Both the position numbers and the translations under genes were made by a program. DNA of 64,000 bases, taken from the NCBI RefSeq assembly GCF_900172325.1, contig NZ_FWFR01000001.1, forward strand, positions 1,054,001-1,118,000, read 5' to 3'. Every line of letters begins with the position of its first letter. Within the stretch, counting starts at the first letter, position 1. This document shows, piece after piece, positions 1 through 6,938 of the stretch. The notes beneath the pieces are model-generated. The model was not told the DNA's origin, made no database searches, and saw only the letters and a program-made list of their open reading frames with translations. The stretch comes from Oceanibacterium hippocampi (lineage in GTDB: Bacteria > Pseudomonadota > Alphaproteobacteria > Sneathiellales > Sneathiellaceae).

Positions 1-102
1 AAGCTCGTGCGCGGTGCAGCGGCCGATACCGCTGCCGCCGCCGGTCACGATGATGCTGCGGCCCTCGAAAAGCCCGGGCCGAAAAATGCTGTCGTAGCGC
101 AT
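1..102 (-). CDS. Short-chain dehydrogenase/reductase, N-terminal fragment
   Basis: Only the first 34 residues lie in the window; the gene runs off the left edge. They contain the Rossmann-fold dinucleotide-binding motif TGGGSGIG, which defines the NAD(P)-binding start of classical SDR oxidoreductases, preceded by FEGRSIIV, the usual first beta strand. The substrate cannot be judged from this piece. The gene is divergent from the SCP2 gene at 285 and shares its upstream region, which holds a strong palindrome, so the two may be co-regulated. SDRs beside SCP2 proteins often act in lipid or fatty-acyl metabolism; that role is inference. Confidence 0.85.
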   Translation of the reverse strand, partial: MRYDSIFRPGLFEGRSIIVTGGGSGIGRCTAHEL

Positions 103-155
103 CGCCCCCTCGGTTCCGCCGCCCTTCTCACGGGGCGGCGATTGACAGAAAAGTA

Positions 156-179
156 CTTGACGTTTACGTTAACGTCAAG
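156..179. promoter_or_regulatory. Near-perfect 24-bp palindrome, likely operator
   Basis: The arms CTTGACGTTTAC and GTTAACGTCAAG match at 11 of 12 positions and are centred at 167/168. The site lies between the divergent SDR (start 102) and SCP2 (start 285) genes. The TTGACGT...ACGTCAA arrangement resembles, from memory, operators of MerR-family regulators of acyl-CoA and branched-chain amino acid degradation (LiuR type). The regulator is not in the window. Confidence 0.6.
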
Positions 180-284
180 CTGACGCCGGATTGTGAGACG
201 GTGTCCGGCGACCGACATTCTGCAGCGTATTACGGGTCGGCGGGTGCGCCATTCCCGAAAACACCAAGACAAGAAGGACAGGTC

Positions 285-587
285 ATGGCCACGCTCGAAG
301 AAATTACCGCCGGCATGGCGGAACGCCTCGGCGACGAATCCGGTCTCGATGCGACGATCAAGTTCGATTTCGGCGATGACGGCATTGTCTTCGTCGACGG
401 CGCCTCTTCGCCGAACAAGGTCAGCAACGAGGACCTCGATGCCGATTGCACGATCCGCATGAGCAAGGACGATTTCGAGAGCATGGTGGCCGGGGACCTC
501 GACGCGACCACGGCCTTCATGATGGGCAAGCTGAAGATCGAAGGCAACATGGGCCTGGCGATGAAGCTGCAGGGCATCCTCGGCTGA
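285..587 (+). CDS. SCP2 sterol-binding domain protein
   Basis: A 100-residue protein that is almost entirely one SCP2 (sterol carrier protein 2) domain. The first half carries LDATIKFDFGDDGIVFVDG. The second half has the usual pattern of a DADCTI strand, a DFESMVAGDLDATTAFMMGKLKIEG segment (given here only as landmark) and a final amphipathic helix, GLAMKLQGIL. The family binds lipids or fatty acyl-CoA in the cytoplasm. ATG at 285 is chosen because AAGGA lies at a good distance upstream and the domain starts directly after it; a longer reading from 201 adds unrelated residues. It is divergent from an SDR gene, which fits lipid metabolism. Confidence 0.9.
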   Translation: MATLEEITAGMAERLGDESGLDATIKFDFGDDGIVFVDGASSPNKVSNEDLDADCTIRMSKDDFESMVAGDLDATTAFMMGKLKIEGNMGLAMKLQGILG

Positions 588-624
588 TACGGCCCCCGTA
601 CCTGGCGGCGCACCGGGTGCCGCG

Positions 625-2019
625 TCAGGCCCGGTCATCGGGCCGATTGCGGCGCGGTGGCCGTCCAGGACGGCCAGGCCCGGGCTGGTGGCGGCTCAGC
701 CATTTGAGCAGGCCATAGGACAGGCGGAACTTTTCCTCGCCGAGCGTCAGGTCCGGCCTGCCCAGCATCCAGGACGATTTCGGATAGGCGACCGGCTGAT
801 CCGGATAGACGCTTCGGTGTCCGATGATCAGATAGGCGGCGATCGCCGCGCCGGCGCCATAGATCGTGCCGGCCATCCCGCCGAACAGCTCGATGCCCAT
901 CAGGATCGCTGCGATCGGGGTGTTCGAGGCGGCCGCGATCACCGACACCAGCCCGACCGCCGCGCCGAGCGCGGGGTCGACATCGAGCAGGTCGGCGACG
1001 GCGCTTCCGGCGATCGCGCCGATCACGAACTGCGGCGTCGCGATCCCGCCGTAGAAGCCCGAGCCAAGCGTGATCGCGACCAGCAGCGTCTTCCAGACGA
1101 CGCCCAGGAACGGCATCGCCTCGCCGTCGAGCGCGCGGCTGACAAGCGGCAGGCTGAGCCCCAGATAGTCGGTCGGGATGACGATGATCAGCGCCGACAG
1201 CAGGACGCCGCCGAGAAACGGCATGAGCGGCGGCCAGATCGCGAAGCGCGTCCGAAGTCGCTCGAACATCTTGCGCGACAAGGTGAGCATGTCGACGAAG
1301 AACCAGGCCACGAGGCCGCAGACGATGCCGATGACGATCGTCTTGATGAACAGGATCTCGGAGAATTCCGGCAGTACGGGAATGAGGTAATAGGTGTAGG
1401 GGACACCCCACATCTTGCTGACCTCGAACGAGGTGACACCGGCGATGATCGCCGGAAACAGGAAGTCATGGCGGATACGGCCGATCGCCAGCACCTCGAC
1501 GCCGTAGATCGCGCCGGCGATCGGCGTGCCGAACACGCTGGCGAAGCCGGCGCTGACCCCGCAGGCCACGATCCGCTTCTGCAGTTCGACATTCAGCCGC
1601 AGCATCCGCCCGATCGCCGAGGCCAGGCTGCCCCCGATATGCGAGCACGGCCCTTCCTTGCCGGCCGAACCACCGGAGGCGAGCGTTATGAGGGCGGCGA
1701 GCGGCTTTATCGCGACCGTCTTGAACGGCATTCGGCCGGATTGCTTGTGCACCGAGGTGATGACCGAGTCGGTCAGGCCGGCGGTATTCCACCGATAGCC
1801 GTAATAGAGCAGAAGCCCGTTCAGAATGCCGCCCAGCGGCAGCAGGAGCATCTGCACCCAAAGCGGAACGGATGCCGTCCGTTCGGTGAGGAAGAACAGG
1901 CCGTGCAGGAAAAGACTGGTCCCGCTTCCGACGAACGCGCCGGCGACGGTGGCCAGGAACAGCCATTGCAGGATGGTCGCCAGCATGACTGCCGGCTCGA
2001 CGTAATTGATACGCGGCAT
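625..2019 (-). CDS. CLC-family chloride channel/transporter
   Basis: A 464-residue integral membrane protein of the CLC family. Diagnostic motifs are GGSAGKEGP (residues 116-124, with the gating glutamate at E122), the following PCSHIGG, and GSGFYGGIATP in the second half. The segment IYGVEVL (171-177) aligns with the E. coli CLC stretch that carries E202/E203. Here the second position, the internal proton glutamate of H+/Cl- antiporters, is Val175, the residue found in CLC channels. This suggests a passive anion channel, but the alignment was made by eye. The polar tail after residue 440 is rich in Pro, Gly and Arg and probably disordered. There is no CBS domain. Confidence 0.9.
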   Translation of the reverse strand: MPRINYVEPAVMLATILQWLFLATVAGAFVGSGTSLFLHGLFFLTERTASVPLWVQMLLLPLGGILNGLLLYYGYRWNTAGLTDSVITSVHKQSGRMPFKTVAIKPLAALITLASGGSAGKEGPCSHIGGSLASAIGRMLRLNVELQKRIVACGVSAGFASVFGTPIAGAIYGVEVLAIGRIRHDFLFPAIIAGVTSFEVSKMWGVPYTYYLIPVLPEFSEILFIKTIVIGIVCGLVAWFFVDMLTLSRKMFERLRTRFAIWPPLMPFLGGVLLSALIIVIPTDYLGLSLPLVSRALDGEAMPFLGVVWKTLLVAITLGSGFYGGIATPQFVIGAIAGSAVADLLDVDPALGAAVGLVSVIAAASNTPIAAILMGIELFGGMAGTIYGAGAAIAAYLIIGHRSVYPDQPVAYPKSSWMLGRPDLTLGEEKFRLSYGLLKWLSRHQPGPGRPGRPPRRNRPDDRA

Positions 2020-2340
2020 TGCAGGAGAGTCTTTCTTCGAGCGTCCCTTTTTCGCGATCCGGACCAGGGCATGCCCGCCAGGGCGACGGCCTGCCGGTCC
2101 GGGCTCGATCTGGATCGACGTCCAGGTTCCTGTGAGGGTCGGCTTCGGGCGCCGGGGAACGGCGCCGGGGCCGTGCCGGGGCGCGGGAACGTCCGGCGCT
2201 GCTTCGGTGTATCACCACCTGCGCGGACTGCGAAACCCTCTCTTCAATCACTGCGTTGATGCCGGGCCATCGCATGGCGCGATCGGCGCGTTGCCGGCGC
2301 CGATCGCTATCCTGCCGAACGACACACGAACCGCGGAATC

Positions 2341-2355
2341 TTAACGATTTTTTAA
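2341..2355. promoter_or_regulatory. Perfect CtrA-type box (TTAA-N7-TTAA)
   Basis: TTAA at 2341-2344 and TTAA at 2352-2355 are separated by exactly seven bases, matching the CtrA consensus known from Caulobacter and other alphaproteobacteria. A GATTC sequence (a GANTC, CcrM-type methylation site) follows at 2364-2368. The site is 310 bp upstream of the FecR start and 320 bp upstream of the CLC start, so the target is uncertain. Confidence 0.45.
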
Positions 2356-2610
2356 TCAGTAACGATTCGCCTCGCCCGACCGCCTGCGATAGTATGAGTA
2401 CAAATAGATGTGTCATTTGAGGGGCAAGTGACACGCGACCGGGCGGTCCGTGGCTGGATTGCATGCTTGGTGAGGAACGTGTCGCGGGCCATCGGCTGGC
2501 AATGCCAGCGGCATGGGCTTCTTACCGGCATGTCCGATTTGGCCATGCGTGCAATTGCGCCTGACGTGTGTATGGCAGCAGCAGCTTTCCCCTCGAAGGT
2601 AATTGAAGAC

Positions 2611-2640
2611 CGGTTTCAGGCCGTTCGGTTTCAGGCCGTT
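2611..2640. repeat. Perfect 15-bp tandem repeat (x2)
   Basis: CGGTTTCAGGCCGTT occurs at 2611-2625 and again directly at 2626-2640, ending 25 bases before the FecR start codon. Its place in the leader suggests either a recent slippage duplication or a repeated binding site affecting expression of the secreted protein. Confidence 0.7.
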
Positions 2641-2665
2641 GTGGTCAGAGTGTAGGGAGCGTGCG

Positions 2666-5446
2666 ATGTCTGTAAGGCTGGGTGACTTTTTGCGGGGCGT
2701 GTGCGCTCTCTTCGCGCTGTCGCTGACCTTCGCCGGCCCCCCTGCGCATGCCGAGGATGTCGGTGTCACGACCGCCGTCAACCCGAACGCCATGGGGCGG
2801 CCGCCGTCGCTGCCCGAACGCCTGCTCAACGCCGGCGTCACGATGGTCCGCAACGAGGCGGTCAATACCACCGAGGGCGGCCGGGCACAGCTTGTCTTCC
2901 TTGATGGCTCGGCGCTCACCGTCGGCCCCTCGTCCAATCTCGTCCTCGACGAATTCGTCTATGACTCGAAGGCCGATTCCGGCCGGATCCTGCTGAGCGC
3001 CACCAAGGGCGTGTTCCGGCTGGTCGGCGGGAAGATCAGCAAGAACACACCGATGCAGCTTCGCACCGGTACCGCGACGATCGGCATCCGCGGCGGCATC
3101 ATCGTCGCCCGCATCGTCGAGGAAGGCCCGCTGTTCGCCAAGTTCTTCTTCGGCAACGCCATGACCGTCACCTCGGGTGGCGTCACCAAGACCGCGACCC
3201 GACCCGGCTCGACGATCGTCGTTCCCTATCCCGGCGCGGAACCGAACGACCCGGAAATACTCGACGACGATGTCGACCTGGTCATCGCGCTCGACGATCT
3301 CGAGGCGGATCGCGGCAGCAAGGGCCTGTCCCGGAATCTCGGGATCGATGCCGCCCTGATGACCAGCGGCCTGGTCGATACGAGCAAACTTCCGACCATC
3401 GTCGAGGCCTCCACCGGCGTGCCGACGGAGCCGTCGAGCCCGGTCGACGAAAGCAAGTTCCCCTCCGGCCCGGCCAATCTCGTTCCGGTGCCGATCGGCC
3501 CCACGCCGAACCTCGGCGAGGAGGTACAGCAGCCGCCGATCATCATCGTAAGCCCGCCGCCGCCGCCACCTCCGCCGCCTCCGCCGCCACCGCCTCCTCC
3601 GCCGCCACCGCCGCCGCCGCCGCCGGCCGGGCTGACGCTGCCCGGGACCTTCGCGGGTTCGTTCCGCGTCGTCACCAGCGTGGCGTTCAACAACGCGGTC
3701 GTGACCAACGGTGTGCTGCGGGGCGAGCTCGACGGCAACCCGGCGAACGGCCCGGAACTGCTGCCGATCGCCGACGGGCCGTTCATCATCCAGAACTTCG
3801 ACCCGGCGCTTGGTACCGGCACGGTCAGCGGGAACGGGTTCCTGTCAGGCGGGCGTGACTTCTATTACTACAGCCTGACGTCCGATCTGGACGAATCGTC
3901 GATCCTCGCCTTCGGCGGCCGCCAGACCCCGGCGGCCAGTTTCCCGGTTGGCGGCGCGAGCCTCTACCAGACCCCGCTGAACGGGTTGTTCGGCGGCTTG
4001 TCCGCCGGTGGCGGCGCGAATCCCTTCCAGGCCCAGCAGAACGGTCCCGTCGGAGCGTTTCTGGGGGGCGCCGGCGACAGCGGCTATATCAACTGGAATG
4101 TCGGCGGCAATGCCGGCCAGCGCGCGGTCTCCTTCACCGGGGTGCAGATCTCCGGCCAGGGCGCGGGGCAGACGTCGTCGCTGACCGGGGTCGTCGGCCG
4201 GGTCCTGCTCGACAATGACGGTATCCCCTTCATTTCCGCTCGCCGTCATGCCTCGACCCGCTATGGCACGGACCGGCCGGTCACGACGATCACCGGCGGC
4301 GCGTCGAGCGTCGACGACGCCGACGGATTCGATTTCTTCGGCACCGGTGCGCCGAAGCTGTTCGCCTTCGACACGTCACGCACGGACGGCAGCGACAGCA
4401 CGCTGTCCAGCGGCATGGTCGAGCGCACGCCGGGCCAGCCCGACACGGTCAGCGATCCGCTGACCATTCTCACCGCCAGCGGGACCAGGGCGGCGCAGCC
4501 GATCGCCGACCAGTCGCTCGCCGGTTTCTCGGTCGGCTTCGTCGACCGCAGCGACGGCAACGGCGCGGTATTCGACCGCCGGGCCTTCTCCAGCAATTCC
4601 GACAACCCGCTCTCGGATCCGGAACCGGGCAATTTCACCATTTCGATCAACGGCGCGGAAAACCGCGTTGAGGTCGATGTCTTCGGCAGTGACCGGCTGG
4701 CCAACGGCGGGCCGGAGCAGGTCCGCATGGAACTCCAGTTCGGCGACGAAACCACGACCGTTCCCGGCCAGCCCGGCGGTAACAGCGCCATCTTGGACGC
4801 GCGCAACTTCCAGGCGCTCGACGACACGAACGGCCAGCAGAGAATCAACTACCAGAACGCGACCGATGTCTCGGCCCTGCTGACCACCGTCGATGCCAGC
4901 AATGGCGCCGGCGGCCTGGCGGGGTCGCTCCCGGCCGGCGTGACGCTCTGCACCTGCGAGTATCTCCGTTGGGGCTACTGGTCGGCGACCTTCAAGCGGC
5001 CGGACGGTACCGAGCACAATATCCATCTCGCCAACTGGGTGGCCGGCGATCTCGCCAGCCATGTGCAGATCTCCGGGCTCTCGGGTGCCACGGCGACGAT
5101 CTTCGACGGCCATGTCAGCGCGACGATCAAGGCGGGCAGCGGTGCCGGCCAGAAGGTCTACAACGCGATCGGCAACATGAACCTGAGCTACACCTTCGGC
5201 GCCACCCAGGCCGGCAACTGGACGATCAGCAATCTCGACGGCGCCAATTACACCGGTTCCGTCGCCGGTGTCTCCGGCAAGGCGCATCTGTTCGCCGGTA
5301 CCGGCGCGGGCGCCGGCCGCAGCGCGATCATCAACGGCGCCTTCTATCGCGGCGGCGGCGATCCGGCCGCCGCGGCCGGTGGCACGGCGCATGTCACCGG
5401 CCCGGCCTATGAAGGAATCGGCACGTTTGCCGTTCAGAAGCAGTAG
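2666..5446 (+). CDS. Secreted FecR-domain protein with poly-Pro linker and TbpB-like C-terminal domain
   Basis: 926 residues. A signal peptide ends near AHA-ED (about residue 30). A FecR domain follows (about 50-155, with AQLVFLDGSALTVGP and TATIGIRGGI). An acidic linker then carries 24 consecutive prolines (297-320). The rest is Gly/Asn/Asp-rich beta structure. The C-terminal 160 residues begin with CTCEYLRWGYWS (Cys762, Cys764), run through GHVSATI, SYTFG and NLDGANYTG, and close with GAFYRGGGDPAAAAGGTAHV and GTFAVQK. The pattern recalls the beta-barrel lobes of TbpB-like proteins. ATG 2666 has a GGGAG-type site; 2603 would spoil the signal peptide. It is paralogous to the protein at 6939 and lies upstream of a Slam-like gene, so it is probably exported cargo. 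It has no lipobox. Confidence 0.85.
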   Translation: MSVRLGDFLRGVCALFALSLTFAGPPAHAEDVGVTTAVNPNAMGRPPSLPERLLNAGVTMVRNEAVNTTEGGRAQLVFLDGSALTVGPSSNLVLDEFVYDSKADSGRILLSATKGVFRLVGGKISKNTPMQLRTGTATIGIRGGIIVARIVEEGPLFAKFFFGNAMTVTSGGVTKTATRPGSTIVVPYPGAEPNDPEILDDDVDLVIALDDLEADRGSKGLSRNLGIDAALMTSGLVDTSKLPTIVEASTGVPTEPSSPVDESKFPSGPANLVPVPIGPTPNLGEEVQQPPIIIVSPPPPPPPPPPPPPPPPPPPPPPPPAGLTLPGTFAGSFRVVTSVAFNNAVVTNGVLRGELDGNPANGPELLPIADGPFIIQNFDPALGTGTVSGNGFLSGGRDFYYYSLTSDLDESSILAFGGRQTPAASFPVGGASLYQTPLNGLFGGLSAGGGANPFQAQQNGPVGAFLGGAGDSGYINWNVGGNAGQRAVSFTGVQISGQGAGQTSSLTGVVGRVLLDNDGIPFISARRHASTRYGTDRPVTTITGGASSVDDADGFDFFGTGAPKLFAFDTSRTDGSDSTLSSGMVERTPGQPDTVSDPLTILTASGTRAAQPIADQSLAGFSVGFVDRSDGNGAVFDRRAFSSNSDNPLSDPEPGNFTISINGAENRVEVDVFGSDRLANGGPEQVRMELQFGDETTTVPGQPGGNSAILDARNFQALDDTNGQQRINYQNATDVSALLTTVDASNGAGGLAGSLPAGVTLCTCEYLRWGYWSATFKRPDGTEHNIHLANWVAGDLASHVQISGLSGATATIFDGHVSATIKAGSGAGQKVYNAIGNMNLSYTFGATQAGNWTISNLDGANYTGSVAGVSGKAHLFAGTGAGAGRSAIINGAFYRGGGDPAAAAGGTAHVTGPAYEGIGTFAVQKQ
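3554..3625 (+). repeat. CCG/CCA/CCT microsatellite encoding 24 prolines
   Basis: Twenty-four Pro codons in a row form a stiff spacer between the FecR domain and the beta-rich surface part. The array is mixed in codon use (CCG, CCA, CCT), which would limit slippage. The paralogue at 6939 lacks it and has a Pro/Ala/Gln-rich linker at the same place. Confidence 0.9.
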
Positions 5447-5469
5447 GTGCAGACTCTCGGCGCGGAGAT

Positions 5470-5501
5470 TCTGCCGTTCCTGGCGACGGCAGGATTTTGT
5501 T
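5470..5501 (+). terminator. Terminator-like hairpin after the first FecR gene
   Basis: CTGCCGT (5471-5477) pairs with ACGGCAG (5486-5492) around an 8-base loop, followed by GATTTTGTT. The T-tract is short, so it may be a partial terminator that lowers expression of the downstream TPR-barrel gene relative to the secreted protein. Confidence 0.5.
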
Positions 5502-5545
5502 AAACATATCGTTCTATCAATGACCTGTAGTTGCGAGCGGAAACG

Positions 5546-6913
5546 ATGAACCTTAAAAACGTCGGCCGCACGGCCGCTCTCTCGGTCCTCCTGCTCGCAA
5601 CGGCGATAGTGGCAAGTTCGGAACATGCCGTGGCGCAACAGGTCGAGACAGCACCCAGCGAGGAATTGAAGCGCGCGTTCGATCGCGCCTTCCAGGAGGT
5701 GATTGCCGACCCGACCGATCTCGACAAGGCCTTCGAGTTCGCCGCGATCGCGGTGCAGGTCGGCGACCTGGAAGCGGCCATCGCCACCCTCGAACGGATG
5801 CTGCTGCTCAATCCCGATCTGCCGCGCGTCCGCCTCGAACTCGGCGTTCTCTATTTCCGGCTCGGCTCCTACATCCTTGCCCGCCACTATTTCGAGCGCG
5901 CCCTCGAAGGCGACGACGTGCCGTCCGACGTCACGGAGCGGGTGAACAGCTATCTTGCCGAGATCGACCGCCGGACCGAACGCTCGCAGTTCGCCGGCAC
6001 CGCCTTCTTCGGCTTCCGCTACCAGACGAACGCCAATGCCGGGCCTTCGGACCGCAACGTGAAGGCGGCCGGTTTCGACGCCACGCTCGACGACCAGTTT
6101 ACCGAGCAAGCGGACGTGAATGCCTTCGCCGTCGGCAACTTCCGCCATACCTACGATTTCCGTACCCAGGACGGCTCCTTCATGGAGACCCTGGCGCTTG
6201 CCTATTTCTCGCGCCAGCGTGACGAGGACGCGGTCAACGTGTTCCTTCTCGAGGGTTCGACCGGGCCGCGCTTCCCGATCTTCGAGGAAGCCTTCGAGGG
6301 CAGCTCCTGGCGTCCGTTCGTGCAGGGCTCCTACGTCGACCTGGGCAACGAGAATTACTTCTACAGCTACGGCGCGGGGGTCGACGGTGTCCTGCAGCCG
6401 ACCCCGGACCTGCAGTTCGACGGCACGCTCTCGGGCCTTGTGCGGCGTTACTGGGACCGCTCGCCCCGGCCGACGGCGCGCGACGAGAATGCCCAGGAAG
6501 TCACGGCGACGCTCGGCGTCCGGTATCGCCCGCTGCCCGACCTGGAAGTCGGCGGCTACAGCAGTTTCACCGTCGAGGACGCCGACGAGGACGAGCATTC
6601 GAACTGGGAAGGCGAAGTCGGGGCCAGCGCGACGCTGACCTACGATTCACCGCTCACGATGCTGTCCGGACGCTGGTCGTCCTCGCTCAGCGCCGCCTTC
6701 GCCGCCAGCAACTATTTCCGGCCGGATCCGGACGTCGATCCGACGACCCGGCGCCGGGACCGAGAGTATCGCCTGAACGTGACGACCGCCGTTCCGCTCA
6801 ATGACGCGCTGTCGCTGGTCGTCACCGCCGGTGTGAGCCGGGTTAACTCGACCCTTCCGAATTTCGAGTACGACAACGAGTTTGTCACAATGGGGGCCGC
6901 CTGGCGGTTCTGA
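5546..6913 (+). CDS. TPR plus outer-membrane beta-barrel protein, Slam/DUF560-like
   Basis: 455 residues. A signal peptide (cleavage near AVA-QQ) leads into an N-terminal alpha-helical TPR region (about 40-135: DLEAAIATLERMLLLNPDLP, then RVRLELGVLYFRLGSY), followed by about 310 residues of alternating aromatic/hydrophobic beta strands ending in MGAAWRF, a typical barrel-terminal Phe. TPR followed by a C-terminal barrel, at about this length, is the architecture of Slam proteins (DUF560), which move lipoproteins and TbpB-like cargo across the outer membrane (type XI secretion). The gene lies between two paralogous secreted FecR/TbpB-like genes, 99 bases after one and 25 bases before the other, as expected for a transporter with its cargo. 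ATG 5546 is preferred to TTG 5531. Assignment to DUF560 is from architecture and context, not a profile search. Confidence 0.75.
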   Translation: MNLKNVGRTAALSVLLLATAIVASSEHAVAQQVETAPSEELKRAFDRAFQEVIADPTDLDKAFEFAAIAVQVGDLEAAIATLERMLLLNPDLPRVRLELGVLYFRLGSYILARHYFERALEGDDVPSDVTERVNSYLAEIDRRTERSQFAGTAFFGFRYQTNANAGPSDRNVKAAGFDATLDDQFTEQADVNAFAVGNFRHTYDFRTQDGSFMETLALAYFSRQRDEDAVNVFLLEGSTGPRFPIFEEAFEGSSWRPFVQGSYVDLGNENYFYSYGAGVDGVLQPTPDLQFDGTLSGLVRRYWDRSPRPTARDENAQEVTATLGVRYRPLPDLEVGGYSSFTVEDADEDEHSNWEGEVGASATLTYDSPLTMLSGRWSSSLSAAFAASNYFRPDPDVDPTTRRRDREYRLNVTTAVPLNDALSLVVTAGVSRVNSTLPNFEYDNEFVTMGAAWRF

Positions 6914-6938
6914 CCGTGCGGGCGGCGTAGTAGGTGTA

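Larger units (their letters stand above)
2020..2665. other. Gene-free stretch upstream of the FecR gene
   Basis: About 650 bases between the divergent CLC and FecR-protein genes have no convincing coding frame. The left half is GC-rich. From about 2335 it becomes AT-rich and contains a CtrA-type site, repeated TAACGATT octamers and, near the FecR start, a 15-bp tandem repeat. A long leader and distal regulation of the FecR gene are plausible. Confidence 0.5.

Noticed and set aside
688-2259. 523-residue frame on the + strand
   Set aside because: Shadow of the CLC gene, rich in Arg/Asp/Gln with no domain; a common effect of high GC.
4376-6598. Long open frame on the - strand
   Set aside because: Antisense to the FecR and TPR-barrel genes; Arg/Asp/Gly-rich pseudo-protein with no domain.
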